Assembly: GCA_900549155.1 (NCBI GenBank)
Contig: URNF01000001.1
Location: 1 to 51,610 of the forward strand
Source: an uncultured Oscillospiraceae bacterium
GTDB lineage: Bacteria; Bacillota; Clostridia; Oscillospirales; Acutalibacteraceae
DNA length: 51,610 nt
Direction of reading: 5' to 3'
Below are positions 15,516 through 23,705 of the stretch, piece by piece. Within the stretch, counting starts at the first letter, position 1. Each line of letters opens with the position of its first letter. The notes beneath the pieces are model-generated. The model was not told the origin of the DNA and made no database searches. It saw only the letters and a program-made list of their open reading frames with translations. The position numbers and the translations under genes are program-made.

Positions 15516-16314
15516 AAAAATATCCAAAAGGCGGCAGCTCTATCTCAAAAACGAGAAGCGCCACCGCCGCAAGATCCTTTTTTGGCAGATCGGTATTCTC
15601 ATCGTTTTCATCGGACTCTGGGAAGCGCTCGCCGCCGTCGGCATCATCGACAGCTTCATTTTCAGCCAGCCTTCCCGCATTTTCAAGACCTATGTCGGCA
15701 TGGCGCAAAACGGGCTTTTGCAGCACATCGGTGTCACCGTTTTTGAGACGCTTGCCGGTTTTCTCCTCGGTGCAGGCGCCGGCACGGTGCTGGCGACGCT
15801 TTTGTGGTGGAGCCCCTTTGCGTCAAAGGTCAGCGAGCCGTATCTTGTGGTGCTCAACAGCCTGCCGAAGATCGCGCTCGGCCCGGTCATCATCATCATT
15901 GCGGGCGCAGGCACGCGGGCGATCGTCGTCATGGCGCTTGCCATTTCCCTCATCGTCACCGTGCTCGAAATGCTCGGCGGCTTTCACCGCACCGATGCGG
16001 AATATATCCGCATGGCAGAGACCTTCGGCGCGGTGCGGTGGCAGGTGTTTTTCAAGATCGTGCTGCCGTATAATGTTTCGACCCTTTTCAACTCCCTTAA
16101 GATCAACATCGGACTGTCCCTTGTCGGCGTCATCGCCGGAGAGTTTCTGGTGTCCAAAGCAGGGCTCGGTTATCTGATCGTCTACGGCGGTCAGGTGTTC
16201 AAGCTGGATCTGGTCATGGCGAGCGTCATCGTCCTGGCAGTTGTCGCCGCGCTCATGTATGAGGCGGTCTGCCTTTTGCAGCGCTTTGTCGTGCATCGGA
16301 TCTCACATTCATAG
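15508..16314 (+). CDS. ABC importer permease (SsuC/ThiX type)
   Basis: A 268-residue membrane protein with about six hydrophobic segments and the BPD_transp_1 fold. The EAA loop is visible around YIRMAETFGAVRWQVFFKIV, which contacts the ATPase. An N-terminal basic stretch (KISKRRQLYLKNEKRHRRK) precedes the first membrane helix. It overlaps the ATPase gene by 8 bases and is followed 13 bases later by the binding protein, giving ATPase-permease-binding protein order. Family members import sulfonates, nitrate, taurine or thiamine precursors. Confidence 0.9.
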   Translation: MTEKISKRRQLYLKNEKRHRRKILFWQIGILIVFIGLWEALAAVGIIDSFIFSQPSRIFKTYVGMAQNGLLQHIGVTVFETLAGFLLGAGAGTVLATLLWWSPFASKVSEPYLVVLNSLPKIALGPVIIIIAGAGTRAIVVMALAISLIVTVLEMLGGFHRTDAEYIRMAETFGAVRWQVFFKIVLPYNVSTLFNSLKINIGLSLVGVIAGEFLVSKAGLGYLIVYGGQVFKLDLVMASVIVLAVVAALMYEAVCLLQRFVVHRISHS

Positions 16315-16327
16315 AGGAGGCTTTTTG

Positions 16328-17323
16328 ATGAAAAGAATTCTGCGTATCCTTTGCGCGGGAACGGCGCTCGTGCTGCTTTTATCCATGGCGGCATGCGGCA
16401 AAACGGGCGACAAGACCAGGGTGCGGGTGTGCGAGGTCACCCACTCGGTGTTCTATGCGCCGCAATATGTAGCGATCGCCCGCGGCTTTTTTGCCGAAGA
16501 GGGGATCGACATCGACCTCTCCAACGGGCAGGGCGCCGACGCGGTGATGAGTGCGGTGCTGTCCGGGAATATGGACATAGGCTTTGCCGGCCCGGAAGCG
16601 TCGGTATATGTGTACAATGAGGGCAAGACCGACTACACGCAGGTGTTCGCACAGATCACCCGCCGCGACGGCTCCTTCCTCGTCGCACGCGAAAAGGATG
16701 ACGCTTTCAACTGGCAAAAGCTGAAGGGCAAGGTCGTGCTGCCCGGCCGCAAGGGCGGCGTGCCGTATATGGCGCTCGAATATGCGCTGCGGCAAAACGG
16801 CGTGGATCCCGCAAAGGATCTGACGCTCGACAGCAGCGTGCAGTTCTCCATGATGACCGCAGCGTTCACCGCGGGCACAGGCGACTATTTCACCTGCTTT
16901 GAACCGACCGCATCCATGCTGGAAGCGGAGGGCAAGGGCTACATCGTTGCCGCTGTCGGCGATGCCGCGGGCGAGATCCCCTACACTGCCTATTTTGCCA
17001 AGAAAAGCTATATCGAGAAAAACAGCGACCTCATCGCCGCGTTCACCCGCGCGGTATACAAGGGACAGCAATGGGTGAAGACCCACACCGCCGCCGAGAT
17101 CGCCGACGCGATCAAAGAGCAATTTCCCGACACCTCGGCAGAGCTGCTGACCGCTTCCGTGGAGCGGTATCAGAAGATCGGCGCTTTCTGCGACACCCCC
17201 GTGATGTCCGAGGCGTCGTTCACACTGCTGCAAAAGGTGATCGCCGAGGCAGGCGAGCTTTCCTCTCCCGCACCGTTTGACAAGGTGGTCAACAACACCT
17301 TTGCCGACAAAGCCGTAAAATAG
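16328..17323 (+). CDS. NMT1/THI5-like ABC substrate-binding lipoprotein
   Basis: A 331-residue lipoprotein: signal MKRILRILCAGTALVLLLSM followed by AACG (lipobox Cys at residue 23). The mature N-terminus has the NMT1/THI5-type pattern VFYAPQYVAIARGFFAEEGI, then a GADAVMSAVLSGNMDIGFAG ligand loop. GAGGAGG lies just before ATG 16328, which fixes the start 29 codons inside the open frame. It completes the importer started at 14751. The family binds thiamine pyrimidine precursors (ThiY), sulfonates, nitrate or riboflavin; the neighbouring thiT favours the first without proving it. A strong terminator follows immediately. Confidence 0.9.
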   Translation: MKRILRILCAGTALVLLLSMAACGKTGDKTRVRVCEVTHSVFYAPQYVAIARGFFAEEGIDIDLSNGQGADAVMSAVLSGNMDIGFAGPEASVYVYNEGKTDYTQVFAQITRRDGSFLVAREKDDAFNWQKLKGKVVLPGRKGGVPYMALEYALRQNGVDPAKDLTLDSSVQFSMMTAAFTAGTGDYFTCFEPTASMLEAEGKGYIVAAVGDAAGEIPYTAYFAKKSYIEKNSDLIAAFTRAVYKGQQWVKTHTAAEIADAIKEQFPDTSAELLTASVERYQKIGAFCDTPVMSEASFTLLQKVIAEAGELSSPAPFDKVVNNTFADKAVK

Positions 17324-17325
17324 CA

Positions 17326-17357
17326 AAAAGAGCGCTGCCTTTCGGCAGCGCTCTTTT
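17326..17357 (+). terminator. Terminator of the NMT1-type importer operon
   Basis: A perfect 14-bp stem (AAAAGAGCGCTGCC, 17326-17339, with 17344-17357), TTTC loop, ending in TTTT, two bases after the stop codon. Symmetric ends allow action on both strands. Confidence 0.9.
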
Positions 17358-17372
17358 CCGTTCGCGTTTTGT

Positions 17373-17414
17373 AAAAATGCTCTTTTGCATCTTAAAAATG
17401 CGCTTTTGCGTCCT
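17373..17414. repeat. Two 21-bp imperfect tandem repeats before the sugar operon
   Basis: Units 17373-17393 and 17394-17414 differ at three positions; each contains an internal ATGC...GCAT / ATGCG...GCGT dyad around a TCTTTT or GCTTTT core. They lie about 140 bases before the isomerase gene, close to a TTGACA at 17427. They could be a tandem operator; nothing shows the binding protein. Confidence 0.55.
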
Positions 17415-17554
17415 GCGGACTTTTTTGACAGTCTCATGACAAAATATTGATAAAAAAACGCAAAATTGGGGGTAGTAATTCACAAAAGGATGTGCTACCA
17501 TAGAGACAGAAAAAAAGGCGGATATCCCGCCATCGGAAAAAGGAGATGTACAGT

Positions 17555-18520
17555 ATGAAACTCAGCGTTTTGACAGTCCCGCTGCAGGGCATGCCCGCAG
17601 AGGATGCGTTCAAGTATCTGCACTCCCTCGGCGTGGAAGCGGTGGAGCTGGGTACCGGCGGGTACACCAACAACAACCACTTAAAGCCCGAAGTGTATCT
17701 GGCGGATGACCGCAAGATCGAAGAATACAAGGCGCTGCTGGCAAAGTACGATCTGACCATCAGCGCGCTGTCCTGCCACGGCAACCCCGTTCACCCGAAC
17801 AAGGAGATTGCCGCGAACTACCACAAGATTTTTGTGGACACCTGCAAGCTGGCGCAGAAGCTCGGCGTCGAGACCGTCGTGACCTTCTCGGGCTGCCCCG
17901 GTGACTGCGAGCATTCCGAGCGTCCGAACTGGGTGACCTGTTCCTGGCCGCCGGAGTACGGTGAGACGCTCAACTGGCAGTGGAACGAGGTGCTCATTCC
18001 CTATTGGAAAGAAGCGGCGAAGATCGCGGAGTCCTATGGCGTCAAGAAGATCGCTTTTGAGATGCATCCGGGCTTCTGCGTCTATAACCCCGCGACGATG
18101 CTGCGCCTGCGCAACGCCGTCGGCGACATTCTCGGTGCCAACTTCGACCCGTCGCACCTCATTTGGCAGGGCATGGATCCTGTCGCGGCGCTGCGCGAGC
18201 TGAAGGGTGCTGTGTATCATTTCCATGCCAAGGACACCAAGGTCGACCCCTACAACAAGGCGAAAAACGGCGTCCTCGACACCGGATCCTACGGCGATCT
18301 GCTGGATCGCAGCTGGGTGTTCCGCACCATCGGCTACGGCTCCGACATGAACATGTGGAAGGACATGATCTCCACGCTGCGCATGATCGGCTATGACGGC
18401 GCGGTCAGCATCGAGCATGAGGACGGTCTCATGTCGGTCAAAGAGGGGCTGGAAAAAGCTATCTCCTTCCTCAAGGAAGTTATCATCAACGAACAGCCTG
18501 CTGCCATGTGGTGGGCATAA
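17555..18520 (+). CDS. Sugar phosphate isomerase/epimerase (xylose isomerase-like TIM barrel)
   Basis: A 321-residue AP-endonuclease family 2 TIM-barrel enzyme. Metal-site patterns are visible: LSCHGNPVHPN in the first third, FEMHPG (Glu and His), NFDPSH, VYHFHAKDTKVD and a terminal SIEHED. Proteins of this type interconvert sugars, inosose or related polyols; the exact substrate cannot be assigned. ATG 17555 (MKLSVLTVPLQGM) fits AAGGAG 10 bases upstream better than the ATG at 17546. It is followed by 14 bases and a Gfo/Idh/MocA dehydrogenase, a pairing typical of uncommon sugar or inositol catabolism. Confidence 0.9.
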   Translation: MKLSVLTVPLQGMPAEDAFKYLHSLGVEAVELGTGGYTNNNHLKPEVYLADDRKIEEYKALLAKYDLTISALSCHGNPVHPNKEIAANYHKIFVDTCKLAQKLGVETVVTFSGCPGDCEHSERPNWVTCSWPPEYGETLNWQWNEVLIPYWKEAAKIAESYGVKKIAFEMHPGFCVYNPATMLRLRNAVGDILGANFDPSHLIWQGMDPVAALRELKGAVYHFHAKDTKVDPYNKAKNGVLDTGSYGDLLDRSWVFRTIGYGSDMNMWKDMISTLRMIGYDGAVSIEHEDGLMSVKEGLEKAISFLKEVIINEQPAAMWWA

Positions 18521-18534
18521 GAGGGGCACTTTCT

Positions 18535-19587
18535 ATGAAAAAATGCAATCTCGTCGTCGTGGGCTACGGCGGCATGGGCGGCGGCTTCCATGTGCGGCAC
18601 GCACTGGAAAGCGATGTTGTCAACCTTTTGGGCATTTATGACATTCTCCCCGAGCGGCGCGAAGCTGCCCGCGAAAAGGGCATTTTTGCCTATGAAACGC
18701 TCGATGATGTGCTTGCCGACGAGCGGGTGGATCTCATCACCGTGGCGATCCCGAACGACTCCCACAAGGACGTTGTCGTCAAAGCGCTGAACGCCGGGAA
18801 AAACGTCATTTGCGAAAAGCCGGTGGCGCTGTCGGTGGCGGAGCTTGACGAAATGATTGCCGCCGCAGAGAAGAACCAAAAGCTGTTCACCGTGCATCAG
18901 AACCGCCGCTGGGACGTCGATTATCTTGCGATGAAGCAGGTGGCAAACAGCGGGGAGATCGGCGAGCTTCTCAACATCGAATCCCGCATCCACGGCTCGC
19001 GCGGCATTCCGAGCGACTGGCGCGGCGTGAAGAAGCACGGCGGCGGCATGCTGTATGACTGGGGCATCCACCTCATCGACCAGATCATGATGATCATTCC
19101 CGAGACCGTGACCGCTGTCGATTGCCGTTTTGACCACATCACCAACAAGGAAGTGGACGACGGTTTCAAGCTGACCATGACCTTTGCCAGCGGCAAGGAA
19201 GCCTATGTCGAGGTCGGCACCTATAACTTCATTGCCATGCCGCGCTTTTATATGCGCTGCAAGGACGGCACGGCGCTCATCACCGACTGGCGGGAGAACT
19301 GCAAGGTCGTCAAATGCAAATACTGGCATGAAAACGACGTGCTGCCCGTACAGACCGCTGCCGGTCTTACCAAGACCATGGCGCCGCGTGACGACATCAC
19401 CACCGACACCTATGAGATCGCACAGCCCCATTCGGATGTGCACGACTTCTACCGCAACGTCTGCAAGGCGATCGCGGGCGAGGAAACGCAGCTTGTCACC
19501 CATGCGCAGCTGCGCCGCGTGATGCAGGTCATCGAAGCGTCCTTCCGTTCGGCGGAGGAAAAGCAGGTCGTCTCCTGCGACATCTGA
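18535..19587 (+). CDS. Gfo/Idh/MocA-family NAD(P)-dependent dehydrogenase
   Basis: A 350-residue oxidoreductase. An N-terminal Rossmann fold is seen (NLVVVGYGGMGGGFHVRHAL), followed by the catalytic-region CEKPVALS motif (Lys of EKP near residue 98) and a C-terminal substrate domain with WGIHLIDQIMMIIP, where the His is the usual proton relay. ATG 18535 (MKKCNLVVVGYGG) has GAGGGG upstream; the frame is open nine codons earlier. It forms an operon with the isomerase before it and is closed by a terminator. Likely oxidises or reduces a sugar or cyclitol that the isomerase also handles. Confidence 0.92.
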   Translation: MKKCNLVVVGYGGMGGGFHVRHALESDVVNLLGIYDILPERREAAREKGIFAYETLDDVLADERVDLITVAIPNDSHKDVVVKALNAGKNVICEKPVALSVAELDEMIAAAEKNQKLFTVHQNRRWDVDYLAMKQVANSGEIGELLNIESRIHGSRGIPSDWRGVKKHGGGMLYDWGIHLIDQIMMIIPETVTAVDCRFDHITNKEVDDGFKLTMTFASGKEAYVEVGTYNFIAMPRFYMRCKDGTALITDWRENCKVVKCKYWHENDVLPVQTAAGLTKTMAPRDDITTDTYEIAQPHSDVHDFYRNVCKAIAGEETQLVTHAQLRRVMQVIEASFRSAEEKQVVSCDI

Positions 19588-19606
19588 ACTTATATTCAAG
19601 CAAAAA

Positions 19607-19641
19607 GCGCTGTCCGCAAAACGCGGGCAGCGCATTTTTTT
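19607..19641 (+). terminator. Terminator of the isomerase-dehydrogenase operon
   Basis: An 11-bp stem (GCGCTGTCCGC, 19607-19617, with 19623-19633, one G-U pair) and seven T (19635-19641), 20 bases after the dehydrogenase stop. Confidence 0.9.
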
Positions 19642-19647
19642 GCCGTC

Positions 19648-19685
19648 AAAAGCGGGACAGTCGTCTAAGCGACTGCCCCGCTTTT
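19648..19685. terminator. Bidirectional terminator between convergent operons
   Basis: Arms 19648-19663 and 19670-19685 pair with one A-C mismatch; both ends carry T runs in the outgoing direction. A further 11-bp G/C hairpin without a U tract is at 19732-19761, closer to the HtrA stop. Together they separate the plus-strand sugar operon from the minus-strand HtrA gene. Confidence 0.75.
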
Positions 19686-19776
19686 TGATCATTTCACAGC
19701 ATATTTTTTCTTTTTGCGCACAGCCGCCGTGCCGCCCGCATTCCGAAAGAAATGCGGGCGGTTTGCCGTCGTGTTT

Positions 19777-21405
19777 TCAGTTTTTGCTTTCTGCCAGCTT
19801 GCAGGTCACGGTGAAAGTGGTCTTTTCGCCGCTGCGGTTGTCGAGCCGCAGGATGGACAGCTGCACCTCGTCGCCCACGGAGTGCTTGGCAAGCGCCGCG
19901 CGCAGATCGCCGTAGCCGGAGATGTCGGTGCCGTCGATGGCGGTGATGAGATCGCCGACCGCCGCGTTCGTGTTCTTCAGCACGGAGTCGCTGTTGATGG
20001 ACTGGATGACAAACCCGTGATAGCCGTTGCTGTTCACCGAATAGCCGGTGATGCCGAGCTGCACACGTCCCTTGACATAGCCGTATTTGGTGAGATCGTC
20101 GATGATGGTCTTTGCCTCGTTGATCGGGATGGAGAAGCCGAGACCCTCGACATCGGTGGAAGCGATCTTCGCGGAGTTGATGCCGATGACCTGACCCTGG
20201 TTGTTGATGAGCGGGCCGCCGGAGTTGCCGGGGTTGATGGCGGCGTCGGTCTGCAGGCACTTGATGGAATAGCCGGTGTCCTCATACACATCGCGGGCAA
20301 GACCGGAAATGATGCCCTGCGTTGCCGACCATTGCAGACCGCCCGCGTTGCCGAGCGCGATCACGCGTGTGCCGAGCACCATTTTGGAGGAGTCGCCGAA
20401 TTCCGCCGGGGAAAGATCGGTGGCTTCCACCTTGATGACCGCAAGGTCGGTGGACTGATCCGCGCCGATGACCTTTGCGTTTTTATACACCTTGCCGTTG
20501 TGCAGCGTGACATCGACCTCGTCATATTGCTTGCCGGTGTCCGTGTCGGTTACAACGTGCCAGTTGGTGATGATATAGCCGTCCTTTGTCATAACAATGC
20601 CGCTGCCGGAACCGACCTGGGTGAGCGATGCCGTGCCGAAGGCATAGGCGGAGTTATTGCCGTTTTTCATCTGATAGATGGTGATGACCACGGTGGAATC
20701 GAGGTTCTTGTTGATGACCTCCGTCGCGGTCAGCCCGCCGTCGTTATCCGACCAGTCGGTGATGTTCAGCGTCGGGGCGTTGTCGTTGATAACATTGTCG
20801 CCCGTGCTGTCATTATCCTTCTTGTCGGTAACGGTAGAGCCGATGTCGGAAACATTCGAAGAGATCGTTCTGCCGAGCGAGAACGCCACCGTGATGGTGA
20901 GCACCAGCACCGCCAGCACGCCGACAACGGACAAAGCGATGATCGCGCCGGTGTGCTTGCGCTTTTTCGGCGGCTGCGGCGGCGTGACGAAATTGCCGGT
21001 ATAGGGCGGCGGCGTTGCTCCGCCGCCGTTTTGGGCGTGATACCACTGGGTCTGCGGCGGCTGCGGATGCGCCGTCTGGTGCGGCATGCCCGCATAGGGG
21101 TTTGCGCGCCAATCCGTTTTCGGCGCTTCCCCCGCCTGCGGCGCACCCGTTTCGGGCTGCGCGGTCTCGTGCTGCCCCGCAGGCTGTTCCTGCACGGGCT
21201 CCGTCTGCACAGGCTCTGCCTGCGCGGGCTGCTCCTGGACGGGTGCAGCCGTCTCCGACTGCGCGTCACTGCGCCATTCACCGGCGGTATATGCCGGTTT
21301 GTCATATTGCGGCGTTGCCGTCACCGACGGTGTGTCGTCGACAGGCGGCGTGACCTTCTTTTCTTCTTCGGGTGTTTCCTTGTTCCAATCGTTCCAATCA
21401 GACAT
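19777..21405 (-). CDS. htrA: HtrA/DegP-type membrane-anchored serine protease
   Basis: A 542-residue protease of the cell-surface quality-control type. Residues 1-150 are a cytoplasmic, Pro/Gln-rich tail with imperfect repeats (QEQPAQAEPVQTEPVQEQPA), residues 152-175 a single membrane helix, then a trypsin-like domain with His 283 (ITNWHVV), Asp 320 (STDLAVIKVE) and Ser 395 (NPGNSGGPLI), and a C-terminal PDZ domain ending CKLAESKN. ATG 21405 (MSDWNDWNKE) is used; the in-frame GTG at 21414 is too close to GAAAGG. It sits directly downstream of a histidine kinase and response regulator, like the B. subtilis CssRS-HtrA secretion-stress arrangement. Confidence 0.93.
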   Translation of the reverse strand: MSDWNDWNKETPEEEKKVTPPVDDTPSVTATPQYDKPAYTAGEWRSDAQSETAAPVQEQPAQAEPVQTEPVQEQPAGQHETAQPETGAPQAGEAPKTDWRANPYAGMPHQTAHPQPPQTQWYHAQNGGGATPPPYTGNFVTPPQPPKKRKHTGAIIALSVVGVLAVLVLTITVAFSLGRTISSNVSDIGSTVTDKKDNDSTGDNVINDNAPTLNITDWSDNDGGLTATEVINKNLDSTVVITIYQMKNGNNSAYAFGTASLTQVGSGSGIVMTKDGYIITNWHVVTDTDTGKQYDEVDVTLHNGKVYKNAKVIGADQSTDLAVIKVEATDLSPAEFGDSSKMVLGTRVIALGNAGGLQWSATQGIISGLARDVYEDTGYSIKCLQTDAAINPGNSGGPLINNQGQVIGINSAKIASTDVEGLGFSIPINEAKTIIDDLTKYGYVKGRVQLGITGYSVNSNGYHGFVIQSINSDSVLKNTNAAVGDLITAIDGTDISGYGDLRAALAKHSVGDEVQLSILRLDNRSGEKTTFTVTCKLAESKN

Positions 21406-21485
21406 TATGCACACGACCTTTCGTGGAATTTTCTTTATCTTTACTATACCGACGGAATGTGTCGTTTTCTTGAAGAAAGCGTGAT

Positions 21486-22934
21486 TTACTTTTGAATTTG
21501 ATCGGGCAGCCAGAAGGAAAACTCGGTATAGTCTCCCTCGACCGACCGCACCAGCACCTCACCCTTGTGCAGCGCCACTGCCGTTTGAACAATATACAGT
21601 CCGAGTCCGATGCCGTTTTTGTCCAGCCCGCGCGAGCGGTCGCTCTTATAGAACCGTTCAAAGATGCGCGGCATCTCCTCGGCGGGGATGCCCGCGCCCG
21701 TGTTGCGGATGCTGCACACCGTGCGGTCGTCCTGCTTCTCCATATGGATGCAGATGCTGCCGCCCGCATTCGTAAATTTTACGGCGTTATCGAGCAGATT
21801 ATACAGCACCTGCCCCAAAAGATCATAGTCGCCGTGCACGGGCATCGGCTCTGCATCCTCAAGTCCCTCGATGGTGATGGATTTTTCCTCGATGCGCTTT
21901 TCAAACGTCAGAAGCGTCTGCCCCGTCAGCCTCAAAAGATCGAAGTCGACCATGTTGAGCCGCAGCTGCCCGCTGTCGATGCGGGACAGCGACAGCATGG
22001 TTTTCACAAGGCGCGAAAGCCGTTTTATCTCATCCGACACGATCTTGAGATAATAGTCCCGCTTTTCGGCGGGGATCGTGCCGTCCAGTATGCCGTCGAT
22101 GAAACCGGCGATGGTCGTCATCGGGGTGCGCAGCTCATGCGACACGTTGGCGACAAAGCTGCGGCGCATGGTCTCCACAGAGGACAGCGACCGCGCCATG
22201 GAATTGAGCGCATGCGCCAGCTCCGCCGTTTCGTCCCTGCCGCTGACCTTGACTTGATAGCTGAAATCGCCCTCGGCGAATTTGCGCGTTGCCTGCGCCA
22301 TTTCGCGCAGCGGACGCACCATGTGCTCGGTCATGATATACAGTGCTACGAATGTCAGCGTCAGAACACCCAGCGCCGCTAAAAGCGAGATCTGAATGTT
22401 GCTGCGCAGATACTGTCCGAGACCGCTTGCAGGCAGCGACACAAACACATAGCCGAGGAGCTTTCCGTCGTGGCGGATGGGAACACCGGCGGTGTATTGC
22501 CGGTCCTTATACAGGCCGTTGAGCGTGCTGACGGCATAAAACTCCGTGCCGTCGGCATCAAACGCGCCTGCAAGCGACACCACACCCTCGGTGGACATTT
22601 CGTCTCCGTTTTCATCGCACATGATGAGCACGGTGCCGTCCATGTCGGAGATCACCACCGTGCAGTCCATCGTCATGGACAGCAGCTTGATGAACGGCGA
22701 AAGCGTGGATTTCTCGATGCGGTAGACCGTCATGCCGTCGCTTTCCCTGACCGGCGACACGCCGTCGGCGGTGTGGGTGGCGATGGTCTGGGCGTTATCC
22801 GCCAAAAGGCGGTGCTTTTCGTCCAGCCAATAGCGCGAGGACAAAAACAGCTGTGCGCCCTGCATCGCCAAAAAGCTGAACACGATGATGGCGGAGATGA
22901 CCGCAAAATATTTTGAAAAAATACTTTTGAACAT
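21486..22934 (-). CDS. Membrane sensor histidine kinase
   Basis: A 482-residue sensor. It has a membrane helix at residues 9-30, an extracellular sensing domain of about 150 residues, a second helix at about 183-202, a HAMP linker (residues 203-255), and HisKA with phospho-acceptor His 266 (NVSHELRTPMTTIAGF). The HATPase domain shows the N box (LLDNAVKFTN), G1 (IRNTGAGIP), F box and G2 (GIGLGLYIV). The external part has a PAS/Cache-like stretch (CTVVISDMDGTVLIM). It starts 5 bases after the response regulator and is cotranscribed with it. Its position before htrA suggests it senses envelope or secretion stress, by analogy only. Confidence 0.94.
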   Translation of the reverse strand: MFKSIFSKYFAVISAIIVFSFLAMQGAQLFLSSRYWLDEKHRLLADNAQTIATHTADGVSPVRESDGMTVYRIEKSTLSPFIKLLSMTMDCTVVISDMDGTVLIMCDENGDEMSTEGVVSLAGAFDADGTEFYAVSTLNGLYKDRQYTAGVPIRHDGKLLGYVFVSLPASGLGQYLRSNIQISLLAALGVLTLTFVALYIMTEHMVRPLREMAQATRKFAEGDFSYQVKVSGRDETAELAHALNSMARSLSSVETMRRSFVANVSHELRTPMTTIAGFIDGILDGTIPAEKRDYYLKIVSDEIKRLSRLVKTMLSLSRIDSGQLRLNMVDFDLLRLTGQTLLTFEKRIEEKSITIEGLEDAEPMPVHGDYDLLGQVLYNLLDNAVKFTNAGGSICIHMEKQDDRTVCSIRNTGAGIPAEEMPRIFERFYKSDRSRGLDKNGIGLGLYIVQTAVALHKGEVLVRSVEGDYTEFSFWLPDQIQK

Positions 22935-22939
22935 CCCCG

Positions 22940-23644
22940 TCAGTCTCCCTTGAAGTCGTCCTTCACTTCAAATTTATAGCCGACGCCCCAAACGGTCTTG
23001 AGCGTCCACTGCGGCGAAACGCCGTCGAGCTTTTCTCTCAGCCGCTTGATGTGCACGTCCACGGTGCGGCTGTCGCCGTAGTATTCAAAGCCCCACACCT
23101 CGTCGAGCAGCTGGTCGCGCGTGAACACGCGGTTGGGGTTGCTCGCCAGATGATAGATAAGCTCCATTTCCTTGGGCGGCGTGTCCACCGGCTTGCCGTT
23201 GACGCGCATCTCGAAGGTCTCCATGTTGATGGTCAGCTTATCATAGCGCAGCTCGCGGTATTTTTTCTGCCCGTCCGCACCGCTGCGGCGCAAGACCGCC
23301 TTGATGCGCGCCATGACTTCCTTTGTCTCAAAGGGCTTGACGATATAGTCGTCGGCGCCGAGCTCCAGCCCCAAAACCTTATCGAACACCTCACCCTTGG
23401 CGGTGAGCATGATAATCGGCACATCGGATTTCTTGCGCAGCTCGCGGCAGACCTGCCAGCCGTCCAGCTGCGGCATCATCACGTCCAAAAGGATCAGATC
23501 GGGCTGCTCGCGGTCGAAATGTTCGAGCGCCAGCGCGCCGTTTTCCTCGATCACCGCTTCATACCCTTCCTTTTCCAGATACAACCGCAAAAGCTCACAG
23601 ATGTTGCTGTCGTCGTCCACGACCATGATTTTCAGTGCAGCCAT
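22940..23644 (-). CDS. OmpR/PhoP-family response regulator
   Basis: A 234-residue regulator. The receiver domain shows the acidic pocket (VVDDDSN, Asp 10-12), phospho-acceptor Asp 54 in LLDVMMPQLDGW, and Lys in the IVKPF loop; the C-terminal winged helix has the MELIYHLASNPNRVFTRDQL and DVHIKRLREKLD elements. ATG 23644 (MAALKIMVV) is chosen because GGAAGGGG lies 7 bases upstream; ATG 23650 would be too close and the frame is open 18 codons further. A TATACT -10-like element is in the short gap before it, so it may have its own promoter in addition to readthrough from hemW. Confidence 0.94.
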   Translation of the reverse strand: MAALKIMVVDDDSNICELLRLYLEKEGYEAVIEENGALALEHFDREQPDLILLDVMMPQLDGWQVCRELRKKSDVPIIMLTAKGEVFDKVLGLELGADDYIVKPFETKEVMARIKAVLRRSGADGQKKYRELRYDKLTINMETFEMRVNGKPVDTPPKEMELIYHLASNPNRVFTRDQLLDEVWGFEYYGDSRTVDVHIKRLREKLDGVSPQWTLKTVWGVGYKFEVKDDFKGD

Positions 23645-23705
23645 TGTCATTCCCCTTCCTTTTTCTTTCAGTATACTTGCATTTTCCGCAGTGTGTATGA
23701 ACAAA

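Noticed and set aside
19732..19761. G/C hairpin after htrA as a small RNA gene
   Set aside because: No promoter or U tract belongs to it; it is more simply part of the 3' untranslated region before the bidirectional terminator.
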